DNA of 64,000 bases from Polynucleobacter sp. MWH-Svant-W18 (GTDB taxonomy: Bacteria; Pseudomonadota; Gammaproteobacteria; Burkholderiales; Burkholderiaceae): contig NZ_CP061293.1 in assembly GCF_018687495.1 (NCBI RefSeq), positions 1,240,001-1,304,000 on the forward strand, read 5' to 3'. Below are positions 10,460-19,549 of this stretch, piece by piece. Made by a program: the position numbers and the translations under genes. The stretch's first letter is position 1. Each line of letters starts with the position of its first letter. The notes beneath the pieces are model-generated. The model had not been told where the DNA came from, ran no database searches, and worked only from the letters and a program-made list of their open reading frames with translations.

Positions 10460-10470
10460 GACCATTTCCT

Positions 10471-11628
10471 ATGGCCAAATTTTCTAACCTTAAACCTAAA
10501 AAAGTTTTGTTTATTGCCACTCGGCAAATTGGTGATGTACTTGTCACCACCCCACTCATTAGCAAAGCCAGAGAGCTTTGGCCAGATGCAGAGTTTCATT
10601 TTCTAGGTTATCGCGGCAAGCTAGATATGCTCCATGGCAATCCGAACATTACTGAAGTCATTGAAACTTCAGATCGCCCTGGATTTGGAGAATACCTTTC
10701 TCTCTTCAATCGCTTATTTCAGCGCTATGACTTGGCGATCGTTACTCAGCCAAGCGATAGAGCTTACCTGTATGGCTTAGTTGCCGCTTTCAGAAGAGTC
10801 GGTGTTTTGGGAGGTCATCCTCAAGGCAAAGATGCTTGGGATCAATCCAAAAGAAGTAAGAGCGATAAACAAAATGCATGGAAAAAATTCATTTGCATGC
10901 ATACCGTGGATGTGGATTACTTTAAGCAACATGTCATTGCAGAAAAATTACGCTTACTTGAAGCCTTCTTCAAAAGTCCCGCTGAATTATTTAATAAACC
11001 AATCGCCGTTACCCCACCTGCTGGAAAAGTACTGACCCCAATCATTGCTAATACGCTGGTACAGCCTTATGTCGTGATTCATCCAGGGCCGCTTACGGCC
11101 TATAAGCGTTGGCCTCTAGCGCATTGGCAACACATCATTACCTGGCTAGTAAGCAAGGGTTTCCAAGTCGTATTAAGTGCTTCTCCAGCAAAGCAGGATG
11201 TGCAACTGAATCAAGACATCTTCTCCTTACTGGATGAGCAAACTCGTGCAAAAGTAATGAATACTGCTGGGAAGCTATCGATCCCTCAAGCTGGGACGCT
11301 TTTGCGTGGAGCTGCTCTCTACATTGGGGTGGATACCTCAATTACCCATTTAGCAGCAGCTTGTAATACGCCAACCATCACCTTATTTGGCGCCACACCA
11401 CCTACTAACTTTGGCCCGTGGCCTAATGGCTTTATCGGCGAGCAGCCCTATCAATTACGCGCCCGCTCTCAAACTGTAGGTAATGTCACTATCCTTCAGG
11501 GCCCAGGTGAATGCGTTCCTTGCCGCAAAGCAGGCTGCTTAGATCGGGCTGATAGCTATAGTGAATGCTTGGATTTATTAGAGCCTGCTCAAGTCATCGA
11601 AGCGATTGAGCAAGTATTGCAAAAGTAA
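10471..11628 (+). CDS. family 9 glycosyltransferase (heptosyltransferase-like)
   Basis: A GT-B fold protein of 385 residues in the ADP-heptose:LPS heptosyltransferase family. Diagnostic segments are FIATRQIGDVLVTTPLI near the start, HPGPLTAYKRWP in the middle and GVDTSITHLAAACNTPTITLFGATPP in the nucleotide-binding half. Near the C-terminus a cysteine cluster (GECVPCRKAGC, then SECLDLL) resembles the cysteine-rich tail of some WaaQ-like enzymes. It could be a HepIII-type or related core transferase. It ends exactly against the dnaE stop on the other strand. Confidence 0.87.
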   Translation: MAKFSNLKPKKVLFIATRQIGDVLVTTPLISKARELWPDAEFHFLGYRGKLDMLHGNPNITEVIETSDRPGFGEYLSLFNRLFQRYDLAIVTQPSDRAYLYGLVAAFRRVGVLGGHPQGKDAWDQSKRSKSDKQNAWKKFICMHTVDVDYFKQHVIAEKLRLLEAFFKSPAELFNKPIAVTPPAGKVLTPIIANTLVQPYVVIHPGPLTAYKRWPLAHWQHIITWLVSKGFQVVLSASPAKQDVQLNQDIFSLLDEQTRAKVMNTAGKLSIPQAGTLLRGAALYIGVDTSITHLAAACNTPTITLFGATPPTNFGPWPNGFIGEQPYQLRARSQTVGNVTILQGPGECVPCRKAGCLDRADSYSECLDLLEPAQVIEAIEQVLQK

Positions 11629-14600
11629 TTAGTGGTACTGAACCTGCACAGGGTCTTTTTGCTTTGAGGCCAATAATTGATTGAGGCTATGCAAGCAAGC
11701 ATCATCCGGGTAAATTCGCAACTCTTCAGGAAATTGCATTAAGCATGCGCCACCGCTAGTGGTAACCGCAGCGGTTAGCATCAAACCCTTCACGCCATCA
11801 TTCGATCCAGGCATTGGCGGTGGGGCACCGAACTTTGGATCTCGTACACGATTGGCCATTAAATAGGGGCCGATTTGGCTACGCAGCATCTTCAAATCAA
11901 TTGCCGAATCAATGCAGACGTGTACATTGCGAGCAAAACGCATCCGCGCACCAGTGATATCCATCACAGCTTCAGCTACAACTCGCACACCACCCGAGAA
12001 TTTATCAGGAGTGACATTCACCTTCGCAATAAGCATCTCATCTTCTTTGAGCCAAGAGCGATTGGGCTCATATACCTCGCTATAGAGGGTTACCTCGATT
12101 GCCGCACTACCATCATCAATCGTTGCAATCATCATGCGGCCACGTTGGCCAGTGAGCATTCTTGCAGAGGTGATGATGCCCGCTATCAGCTGATCTTTAC
12201 CTTCTGCCACCTTAGCCAAAGGTTGGCGTATGAAATGCGCCGTCTCCTCGCGATAGGCATCAAACATATGCCCAGTCAAACACAGGCCAAGCGCTGTTTT
12301 TTCTTCTTGAAGCCGTTTCTTCTCAGACCAAACAGGTTCACGTACCAACTCTGGGAGATGCCGATCTTCCTCACCAGCGATATCAAACAAACTCACTTGA
12401 TGAATTGAGGCCTCAGCTTGTTCTGCCGCCTCAATTGCTCTTGCCAAAGAAGCCAACAAGGTTGAGCGAATATCGTACAGATTGCCACCTGCTGGAACAG
12501 AATCCCGATAGAGACTGTCGAATGCGCCAGCGCGCATCAAAGCCTCAATTGCGCGGCGATTCACTTGTCGACGATCAACCCGTGCACAGAAGTCAAACAA
12601 GTCTTTAAATGGTCCGCCCGTCTCACGCGCTTTCACAATCGCCTCAATTGCTGCCTCTCCAGTGCCTCGAACCGCACCTAAGCCATAACGAATATGACTG
12701 ATTGATGAATCTGGGGTAGCATCTGGAGCACGCAAGGGTGTGAACTCATACACACCGGTATTAATGTCTGGCGAGAACACCCGAATCTGATTGGCCAAAC
12801 AATCGTCATACAAAATCTTCACCTTATCGGTGTCATCCATTGCGAGCGATAAGTTCGCCGCCATAAATTCTGCTGGGTAGTAAGCCTTGAGCCAAGCAGT
12901 TTGATATGCCAAGAGCGCATAAGCAGCAGCATGGGACTTATTAAATCCATAGCCAGCGAAACGCTCCATCAAGTCATAAATCTCGTTTGCCTTGCCTTCG
13001 CTAATACCGCCGGCTTTTGCACCGTCGCTAAAGATCTTACGGTGCTGGGCCATCTCTTCTGGCTTTTTCTTACCCATCGCACGACGCAACATATCAGCAC
13101 CACCCAGAGAGTAGCCGCCGATCATCTGCGCCATCTGCATCACCTGCTCTTGATAAACCATAATGCCGTAGGTTTCACGCAGAACTGGCTCAATACGGGG
13201 ATCTGGGTACTCCACTTTTTGACGTCCATGCTTACGCTCAATAAAGTCTGGAATGAGATCCATTGGTCCAGGACGATAAAGGGCTACCAAGGCAATAATG
13301 TCTTCGAAGCGGTCAGGCTTAGCTTCACGTAGCATGCCTTGCATGCCGCGGCTTTCTAGCTGGAACACGGCAACCGTATTCGCTCTCTTCAAAACATCAA
13401 AGGCTTTTTCATCATCGAGGGAGATATCACTGATACTCCAGTCCTTGCGATCAGCATGTAAGGCTTTAATCCAGCGCTCTGCTGCAGCCAAGATAGTTAG
13501 CGTAGTCAGGCCTAAGAAGTCAAACTTCACAAGACCGATGGCTTCAACATCATCTTTATCAAACTGACTAATGACTGAGCTGCTATCTTGATCTTTACTT
13601 TCCTGGGTATAGAGAGGACAAAAATCGGTGAGGCGCCCTGGGGCAATCAATACACCACCCGCATGCATACCCACGTTACGGGTCATGCCCTCTAATTGCT
13701 GCGCGAGTGAGAGGAGTTGACGCACCTCATCTTCATTCTTCTCACGTTCAGCCAATTGCTTCTCTTCTTTCTTGGCCATTTCAATCGTCATATATTGACC
13801 TGGCTTATTCGGTACCAATTTGGCAATGCCGTCTACAAAGTTATAGCCCTGCTCCAGCACACGACCTACGTCACGAATGGCCGCTCGTGCAGCCATGGTT
13901 CCAAAGGTAGCAATCTGACTCACCGCATCCTTGCCATATTTATCTTTCACGTACTGAATCACCCGGTCACGACCGTGCTGGCAAAAGTCGATATCGAAGT
14001 CGGGCATCGAGACCCGCTCTGGATTTAAGAAACGCTCAAAGAGCAGGTTGTAACGCAGAGGGTCTAGGTCAGTAATTCCTAATGAATAGGCTACTAGTGA
14101 GCCCGCACCCGATCCACGACCTGGCCCAACGGGAACGCCATTATTTTTGGCCCAGTTGATGAAGTCCGCCACGATTAAGAAATAACCTGGGAAGCCCATC
14201 TGAGAAATCGTTTTTACCTCAAAGACTAAGCGCTCGTGATAACGCGGCATTTCTTTGGCACGTTCCTCTGCATCTGGAAAATTGCGCTCCATGTGACGCT
14301 CTAGGCCAATTTCAGATTGCTGCAGTAAATAATCATCCAGCGTGATGCCAGGAGGGGTTGGAAAATCTGGCAAACGTGGCTTACCTAAAACTAAAGATAA
14401 ATTACAACGCTTGGCAATCTCTACGGAGTTCGCAATTGCCGCGGGCAAATCTGCAAAACGTTGCTCCATTTGAGCTTGCGTTAAGAAATACTGCTCATCA
14501 TTAAACTTCTTAGAGCGTCGTGGGTTACCCAATAATTCCCCTTCAGCAATACAGACGCGCGCCTCATGCGCAATGAAATCACTTTTTTGCATGAACTGCA

Positions 14601-15243
14601 CTGGATGAGTTGCTACCACTGGCAAATCCAATTCACTGGCGAGGTGGCAAGCAAGCTGAAGTTGTTTTTCATCTTGCGGATGACCGCCCCGCTGGACCTC
14701 TAGATAAAAGGATTTCGGGAAAAGCTTGGCGTATCGCTTGGCGATAATCTTGGCTTGATCCTCTTGTCCTGCTAATAAGGCAGCACCGATCTCACCTAAA
14801 CGCGCCCCGGAGAGTGCAATGAGACCGTAAGCTAAAGTTTTCTTCGCGGCCTTGTCTTCTGCTTTCGCAGAGGGCTCACTAAACCATGAAGAGTCAACTT
14901 CTGCACGCCCACGTGATTGATTATCCAAAGATGCTCTACTGAGTAACTCACACAGATTGAGATAACCAGAATGATTTTGGACTAAGAGCAATAAACGATG
15001 GGGTTGATCGGGATCCTGTGGATTACTGACCCACACATCTGCACCAGCAATCGGCTTGATACCTCCTGCACGGGCAGCACTATAAAAACGCACCAGACCA
15101 AATAAATTACTCAGGTCGGTCAGAGCAAGCGCGCCCATGTCATCTTTAGCCGCAGCGGCTACCGCATCGTCAATACGAACGACTCCATCCGTAATCGAAA
15201 ACTCGGAATGAAGGCGAAGATGTACAAAACGGGGTAAAGCCAT
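11629..15243 (-). CDS. dnaE: DNA polymerase III alpha subunit
   Basis: The replicative polymerase catalytic subunit, 1204 residues. An N-terminal PHP domain begins HLRLHSEFSITDGV. The palm carries the acidic pair in PDFDIDF at about residues 415 and 417. Fingers and tau-binding segments follow (GRGSGAGSLVAYSLGITD, RPGPMDLIPDFIERKHG, FAGYGFNKSHAAAYALLAYQT), with an OB-fold near ITSARMLTGQRGRMMIATIDD. Length is slightly above the 1160-residue enterobacterial protein. Its start is only 3 bases from the divergent gluQ start, so its promoter must lie inside gluQ. Its stop abuts the preceding convergent gene with no spacer. Confidence 0.97.
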   Translation of the reverse strand: MALPRFVHLRLHSEFSITDGVVRIDDAVAAAAKDDMGALALTDLSNLFGLVRFYSAARAGGIKPIAGADVWVSNPQDPDQPHRLLLLVQNHSGYLNLCELLSRASLDNQSRGRAEVDSSWFSEPSAKAEDKAAKKTLAYGLIALSGARLGEIGAALLAGQEDQAKIIAKRYAKLFPKSFYLEVQRGGHPQDEKQLQLACHLASELDLPVVATHPVQFMQKSDFIAHEARVCIAEGELLGNPRRSKKFNDEQYFLTQAQMEQRFADLPAAIANSVEIAKRCNLSLVLGKPRLPDFPTPPGITLDDYLLQQSEIGLERHMERNFPDAEERAKEMPRYHERLVFEVKTISQMGFPGYFLIVADFINWAKNNGVPVGPGRGSGAGSLVAYSLGITDLDPLRYNLLFERFLNPERVSMPDFDIDFCQHGRDRVIQYVKDKYGKDAVSQIATFGTMAARAAIRDVGRVLEQGYNFVDGIAKLVPNKPGQYMTIEMAKKEEKQLAEREKNEDEVRQLLSLAQQLEGMTRNVGMHAGGVLIAPGRLTDFCPLYTQESKDQDSSSVISQFDKDDVEAIGLVKFDFLGLTTLTILAAAERWIKALHADRKDWSISDISLDDEKAFDVLKRANTVAVFQLESRGMQGMLREAKPDRFEDIIALVALYRPGPMDLIPDFIERKHGRQKVEYPDPRIEPVLRETYGIMVYQEQVMQMAQMIGGYSLGGADMLRRAMGKKKPEEMAQHRKIFSDGAKAGGISEGKANEIYDLMERFAGYGFNKSHAAAYALLAYQTAWLKAYYPAEFMAANLSLAMDDTDKVKILYDDCLANQIRVFSPDINTGVYEFTPLRAPDATPDSSISHIRYGLGAVRGTGEAAIEAIVKARETGGPFKDLFDFCARVDRRQVNRRAIEALMRAGAFDSLYRDSVPAGGNLYDIRSTLLASLARAIEAAEQAEASIHQVSLFDIAGEEDRHLPELVREPVWSEKKRLQEEKTALGLCLTGHMFDAYREETAHFIRQPLAKVAEGKDQLIAGIITSARMLTGQRGRMMIATIDDGSAAIEVTLYSEVYEPNRSWLKEDEMLIAKVNVTPDKFSGGVRVVAEAVMDITGARMRFARNVHVCIDSAIDLKMLRSQIGPYLMANRVRDPKFGAPPPMPGSNDGVKGLMLTAAVTTSGGACLMQFPEELRIYPDDACLHSLNQLLASKQKDPVQVQYH

Positions 15244-15246
15244 GAG

Positions 15247-16200
15247 ATGATTTTAGCTGTGTCGAACCTAAAAAACCCCTCATCCCCACCCGACGGCTAC
15301 CGCGGGCGATTTGCCCCTTCGCCCACCGGCCCCCTCCATGCTGGATCGCTGGTTGCAGCCCTCGGGAGCTGGCTAGATGCCCGTAAAAATAAGGGTAAAT
15401 GGTTGCTCAGAATTGAGGATATTGACACCCCCAGAACTATCCCTGGGGCTGATCAGCAAATCCAGGCTCAACTGCTTGCCTGTGGTCTTTGCTGGGATGA
15501 AGAGCTCACTTACCAGTCCAAACGCCAAGAGCTCTACCAAAACGCTTTAGAGCACCTTGGGCAGCTCAAATTACTTTATCCCTGCACCTGCTCCCGGCAG
15601 ACCATTGCAACCACCTTGGCAAAGCTGGGTATCCAAACACCTCGTAACCAAGAAATGGTCTATCCCGGAACCTGTAGACCAACTGTATTGGGGCTTCAAT
15701 CACTAGACGTGTTCGATAGTCCTACAGTTTCAGTGCGACTCGCCCTCCCCGAAAATTGCCATATTGAGTTTGAGGATTTGAGATTAGGCTCTCAAGGCCA
15801 AGATCTCAATCAAGAAGTGGGTGATTTTGTGCTGCGCAGAAGTGATGGTTTATTTACCTATCAACTCGCAGTAGTGGTTGATGATGCCCATCAAGGCATT
15901 ACACATATTGTGCGTGGTGAGGATTTACTGAGTAATACTGCCCGACAAATGCATCTGCAAAATGTATTGGGATATCACGCCCCACAGTATCGACATCTAC
16001 CCTTAGTACTCGATGAGCATGGGGAGAAATTGAGTAAGCAAACCCTCGCAACGCAAATTCATACTGAGGATGCAAAGCAATCCCTTGTTGAATTACGTAA
16101 GGCTGCGATTCATTTGGGATTGAGCAATTTGCCCGATAGTGAAAACATCACGATTGCTGAGTGGCTATTGGCAGCTACTCAGGCCTGGAAAAGCGCCTAA
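15247..16200 (+). CDS. gluQ: glutamyl-Q tRNA(Asp) synthetase
   Basis: GluQ (YadB) attaches glutamate to the queuosine base in the anticodon of tRNA-Asp. It is a truncated glutamyl-tRNA synthetase paralogue without the anticodon-binding domain, and the 317-residue length fits. The catalytic core GRFAPSPTGPLHAGSLVAALGSWLDAR holds the HIGH-like motif, the cysteines in CTCSRQ and YPGTCR form the zinc site, and KLSKQT is the KMSKS-like loop. A GTG at 15259 is an alternative start that would leave more room from dnaE. Together with queG downstream in this window it implies queuosine use. Confidence 0.93.
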   Translation: MILAVSNLKNPSSPPDGYRGRFAPSPTGPLHAGSLVAALGSWLDARKNKGKWLLRIEDIDTPRTIPGADQQIQAQLLACGLCWDEELTYQSKRQELYQNALEHLGQLKLLYPCTCSRQTIATTLAKLGIQTPRNQEMVYPGTCRPTVLGLQSLDVFDSPTVSVRLALPENCHIEFEDLRLGSQGQDLNQEVGDFVLRRSDGLFTYQLAVVVDDAHQGITHIVRGEDLLSNTARQMHLQNVLGYHAPQYRHLPLVLDEHGEKLSKQTLATQIHTEDAKQSLVELRKAAIHLGLSNLPDSENITIAEWLLAATQAWKSA

Positions 16201-16216
16201 GCAAATCAAAACTGCT

Positions 16217-17635
16217 TTATTTCTTTTTGAAGCCACCTAATAAGGCGCCTACTGCTGGCTTGGCTGGCGTAATGCCCACCTTCTTCTCTTCTGGCTTTGC
16301 GCCTTCTACTGCTTGCGGTGCTGCACTAGGCTCATAAGGTTTATAAAAAAATGGGTCTGACATTTTTGCAGGAGTAGAACTGGAAGTAGATCTGCTCTGA
16401 GCAGGAGCACCATTAGGCAAGGGAGCAACCTCTAACTTGCGCTTCATTAATTTTTCAATGTCGTCCAGCAAGCGCTTCTCGCTGGCGTCCACTAAAGCAA
16501 TCGCGTCGCCTTTGCTTCCAGCGCGGCCGGTTCGACCAATACGGTGAATAAAGTCTTCGGCGTTATATGGCAACTCATGGTTGATCACGCATGGCATATC
16601 TGGAATATCCAATCCACGAGCTGCAACATCCGTTGCTACCAAGGCTTCAATGGCACCAGACTTAAATGCATCCAATGTGAGAGTACGCTCACCTTGGCTC
16701 TTATCCCCATGAATCGCGCCTGCTTTAATGCCATCTCGTTCGAGTGCACGTGACAACTTTGCGCAACCCAAACGGCTATTGGTAAAGATGATGCATTGAC
16801 GAGAGAGACCTTGGCGGGTGCGTGCTTCTAAAACTTGCACAATAGCGCGCTGTTTATCAGCTGAGTTCACCATGTGAATCACTTGCTTCACAGTATCAGC
16901 AGCCGCATTTTGGCGGGCTACTTCCACAGTCACTGGAGTACGTAAATAACTTTGCGCCAGTTTTTTGATCTCTGGAGAAAAAGTTGCTGAGAACAAGAGT
17001 GTTTGTCTTTGCGCTGGAATTAAATTGATGATGCGTTGCAAGTCGGGTAAGAAGCCCATATCGAGCATGCGGTCTGCTTCATCAAGCACTAAGAGCTCAA
17101 CCTGCGACAAATTAGCGACCTTAGAGCCAATGTGGTCCAGCAAGCGTCCAGGTGTGGCAATCAATATCTCAACGCCATTACGCAAGAGCGCAACTTGTTC
17201 TTTCATATCCACGCCGCCATAGACCACAGCGGTGCGCAAATCGGTGTATTTGGAATAATTGCCTGCGTTTTCTGCAACTTGTACCGCTAACTCTCGGGTT
17301 GGCGTGAGTACTAAGGCTCGAATTGGATGGCGGGCCGGAGAGGCGCTATTGCTAGCATGACGCAAGATACGTTGAATGATCGGCAGAACAAAAGCTGCAG
17401 TTTTACCTGTACCTGTTTGGGCGGCACCCATCAAATCACTACCCGCTAATACGTGCGGAATAGATTGCGCTTGAATCGGAGTTGGAGTGGTGTAGCCTTG
17501 TTCGGATACCGCTTTTTGAATCTGCGGATCTAAACCAAAGTCAGCAAATGTGATTGTTGCTGGAGGGGTAACACTAGGGGCGACTGTGTCGTCAGCCCCT
17601 GGAGAAGAAGTTATTTCAGTAGCAGTATTTGTCAA
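16217..17635 (-). CDS. rhlE: DEAD-box RNA helicase RhlE
   Basis: An ATP-dependent RNA helicase linked to ribosome assembly and RNA decay. The 472-residue protein has the Q motif (FADFGLDPQIQKAV... TPTPIQAQSIP), motif I (AQTGTGKTAAF), motif II DEAD in LLVLDEADRMLDMGF, motif III SAT and motif VI HRIGRTGRAG. A low-complexity C-terminal tail (about residues 405-472) ends in a lysine-rich GGFKKK, usual for this subfamily. Order and motif spacing favour RhlE over DbpA or SrmB. Confidence 0.92.
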   Translation of the reverse strand: MTNTATEITSSPGADDTVAPSVTPPATITFADFGLDPQIQKAVSEQGYTTPTPIQAQSIPHVLAGSDLMGAAQTGTGKTAAFVLPIIQRILRHASNSASPARHPIRALVLTPTRELAVQVAENAGNYSKYTDLRTAVVYGGVDMKEQVALLRNGVEILIATPGRLLDHIGSKVANLSQVELLVLDEADRMLDMGFLPDLQRIINLIPAQRQTLLFSATFSPEIKKLAQSYLRTPVTVEVARQNAAADTVKQVIHMVNSADKQRAIVQVLEARTRQGLSRQCIIFTNSRLGCAKLSRALERDGIKAGAIHGDKSQGERTLTLDAFKSGAIEALVATDVAARGLDIPDMPCVINHELPYNAEDFIHRIGRTGRAGSKGDAIALVDASEKRLLDDIEKLMKRKLEVAPLPNGAPAQSRSTSSSTPAKMSDPFFYKPYEPSAAPQAVEGAKPEEKKVGITPAKPAVGALLGGFKKK

Positions 17636-17643
17636 AAGGAAAT

Positions 17644-18051
17644 CTATAGAATGGCGGCGATGCCGGCCTTAGCGGTTTCAGCATCCTCCGCCGATTTAAC
17701 GCCGGAAACGCCGACTGCGCCGATAGTGAACCCGTTCACCTCGATATTGACACCACCTTCTAACATGCCCGATACATGTGGGGCTGATAAGAAAGCATGG
17801 CGTCCGTTATTAATAATTTCTTCATAAACACGAGTCTCGCGTTTACCCATAGCTGCAGTGCGTGCCTTTTCTTGAGCAATGTAAGAAGACAAAGGGGCAC
17901 AACCATCGCGACGAATTAATCCCAACATGTGACCACCATCATCACAAACGGCAATCGTGACTGCCAAATTATTTTTAGCAGCATGTTGATCCGCTGCATT
18001 CAAAATCTTTTGAACATCAGCCTGAGTTAAATAAGGTTTAGTCGCTAACAT
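17644..18051 (-). CDS. GlcG/HbpS-like small protein
   Basis: A 135-residue protein of the GlcG/HbpS (DUF336) fold. Typical stretches are VTIAVCDDGGHMLGLIRRDG, the YIAQEKARTAAMGKRETR helix, and GGVNIEVNGFTIGAVGVSGVKS at the C-terminus. Relatives include GlcG, encoded with glycolate oxidase genes but of unclear function, and the haem-binding HbpS. The frame extends 11 codons upstream, but ATG 18051 has a GAAAGA ribosome site at proper distance. Its neighbours encode glyoxylate-linked enzymes, which favours the GlcG reading. Confidence 0.82.
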   Translation of the reverse strand: MLATKPYLTQADVQKILNAADQHAAKNNLAVTIAVCDDGGHMLGLIRRDGCAPLSSYIAQEKARTAAMGKRETRVYEEIINNGRHAFLSAPHVSGMLEGGVNIEVNGFTIGAVGVSGVKSAEDAETAKAGIAAIL

Positions 18052-18110
18052 GTTTAATCTTTCTGTCTCAATCAATGAATGCACAGCTATAGAAGTGCTG
18101 TAATTATAAG

Positions 18111-18150
18111 GGGTGTGGCCAGACCTAGCTTCCTAGGCCCTGCCACACCC
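18111..18150. repeat. strong inverted repeat between the aminotransferase and GlcG-like genes
   Basis: GGGTGTGGC (18111-18119) pairs perfectly with GCCACACCC (18142-18150). Inside, CCTAG (18124-18128) pairs with CTAGG (18133-18137) around a CTTC loop. It lies between two minus-strand genes. No T-run follows on either strand, so it is not a clean rho-independent terminator. On the minus strand it is followed by TATAAT (18108-18103), a possible -10 box for the downstream gene, although no good -35 is visible. It could protect or separate the upstream message. Confidence 0.5.
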
Positions 18151-18169
18151 TGTCTCCACCTAAATTCGA

Positions 18170-19354
18170 TTATTTCAGGAACTCTTGAGCCGCCACAACG
18201 CCGCTTTCCTTAGGTTTGTAGCCCATCGCGCCCAAACTCATCTCTACCCCACTCAGGGCAGCCATTAGGCTGAGCTCATTACAGTCACCCAAATGGCCAA
18301 TACGGAAAATCTTGCCCTTGAGCTTGCCAAGACCAGTTCCCAGAGAAAGATTGAATTTTTCCAAGGCGTGCTTACGCAAGATGTCTGCATCCATTCCTTC
18401 TGGCATTACTGCGGCAGTTAAGACTGGAGAATATGCACTTGCATCCTGACATTGATTTTCAAGGCCCCATGCAGTAACTGCACGACGACAGGCTTCAGCC
18501 AATCGTTGATGACGTGCAAAAATCGTGTCTAGACCTTCAGCCAACATCATGTCAATGGCTTCATGCAAGCCATACATCAGATTCGTGCTGGGTGTTGTTG
18601 GCCAGTAACCTGTTTTATTTGCCTCAAGAATTTCTTCCCAATCCAAATACGCTTTCATGGTCTTGCTGTTTTTACTAGCCTCAATTGCTTTCGGTGATAA
18701 AGCATTAAACCCAATACCAGGGGGTAGCATCAAGCCTTTTTGTGAGCCAGATACTGTCACATCAGCGCCCCATTTGTCATGCTCATAATCGGCTGAACCC
18801 AAGCCAGATACGCTATCCACGAGCAATAAGGCAGGATGCTTAGCGGCATCAATCGCTTTACGAACTGCAGCGATATTTGACGTCATACCAGTGGAGGTTT
18901 CGTTATGCACTACACACACTGCTTTAATTTCATGTTGTGTATCTTTTCGCAAACGCTCCTCGATCACATCAGCATCCACACCCCAACGCCAAGTGTCTTT
19001 GCCTTCTTTACCAACTACCTCTGGCACTAAGCCAATTTTCTGAGCAAGTGCACGCCACAAGTTTGCAAACTGACCGGTTTCATAAAAGAGTACTTTGTCG
19101 CCAGGACTCAGCACATTTACTAACGCACCTTCCCATGAGCCAGTTCCAGATGCGGAATAAATAATGACGGGTTGCTCGGTCTTAAAAATCTTCTTAATGC
19201 CGTCTAGAACCTTTAAACCAAACTGCCCAAATTCAGGACCGCGGTGATCGATGGTTTGATAACTGATGGCACGCAAAATGCGTGGCGGTACCGGACTTGG
19301 CCCAGGTATATGTAGAAAATGGCGGCCAGATGCGTGGTTATCGAGTTTCAGCAT
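18170..19354 (-). CDS. class V aminotransferase, serine-glyoxylate or alanine-glyoxylate type
   Basis: A PLP enzyme of 394 residues. The N-terminus HFLHIPGPSPVPPRILRA and YQTIDHRGPEF is characteristic of the SgaA/AGXT group, which converts glyoxylate to glycine using serine or alanine. The Schiff-base lysine is K206 in SGSQKGLMLPPG. An upstream ATG would extend the frame into the regulatory region with its operator, so the start is set at 19354. The divergent FadR-type regulator and the FAD/Fe-S dehydrogenase next to it support a glyoxylate role. Confidence 0.88.
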   Translation of the reverse strand: MLKLDNHASGRHFLHIPGPSPVPPRILRAISYQTIDHRGPEFGQFGLKVLDGIKKIFKTEQPVIIYSASGTGSWEGALVNVLSPGDKVLFYETGQFANLWRALAQKIGLVPEVVGKEGKDTWRWGVDADVIEERLRKDTQHEIKAVCVVHNETSTGMTSNIAAVRKAIDAAKHPALLLVDSVSGLGSADYEHDKWGADVTVSGSQKGLMLPPGIGFNALSPKAIEASKNSKTMKAYLDWEEILEANKTGYWPTTPSTNLMYGLHEAIDMMLAEGLDTIFARHQRLAEACRRAVTAWGLENQCQDASAYSPVLTAAVMPEGMDADILRKHALEKFNLSLGTGLGKLKGKIFRIGHLGDCNELSLMAALSGVEMSLGAMGYKPKESGVVAAQEFLK

Positions 19355-19422
19355 GTTTTGTCTCACGGGTTTTAGGTTGAATAATAGGCTTAGTGTATGA
19401 CAATTTTTGCCAATTTTCCATT

Positions 19423-19432
19423 TTGTATACAA
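19423..19432. promoter_or_regulatory. GntR/FadR-type operator, aminotransferase side
   Basis: A perfect palindrome TTGTATACAA within an A/T-rich flank, 69 bases before the aminotransferase start. The same ten bases recur once more in this intergenic region (19516-19525). GntR-family FadR-subfamily proteins bind short palindromes of this style, and such a regulator is encoded immediately to the right. Assignment of this site to that protein is inference from position and identity of the two copies. Confidence 0.7.
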
Positions 19433-19476
19433 TTTTTTCTATAAAACTTTAAAATAAAGCCCTTAAATAGGCCTGA

Positions 19477-19499
19477 AATCTGATATTTTTACTTTATGA
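19477..19499 (+). promoter_or_regulatory. candidate promoter of the FadR-type regulator
   Basis: The approximate span holds CTGAAA (4 of 6 to the -35 consensus) and, 17 bases later, TATGAT (5 of 6 to the -10 consensus). The implied start near 19506 would place the second operator (19516-19525) just downstream of transcription start, a position where a bound repressor would block elongation and give autorepression. Coordinates of the -35 are read by eye. Confidence 0.4.
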
Positions 19500-19515
19500 T
19501 GGCTTATTGGTATTT

Positions 19516-19525
19516 TTGTATACAA
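19516..19525. promoter_or_regulatory. GntR/FadR-type operator, regulator side
   Basis: The second exact copy of TTGTATACAA, 93 bases from the first and 25 bases before the regulator's ATG. Flanks also agree (TTTT before, A/T-rich after). Between this site and the start codon lies the ribosome site AAGGAA. Two copies, one per divergent gene, are what a local autoregulated switch would show. Confidence 0.7.
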
Positions 19526-19549
19526 ATTTAGTGGCTAAGGAAATAGGGC

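Noticed and set aside
11875..12408. 177-codon frame antisense to dnaE
   Set aside because: It is a shadow of the OB-fold region of dnaE, with no recognisable motif.
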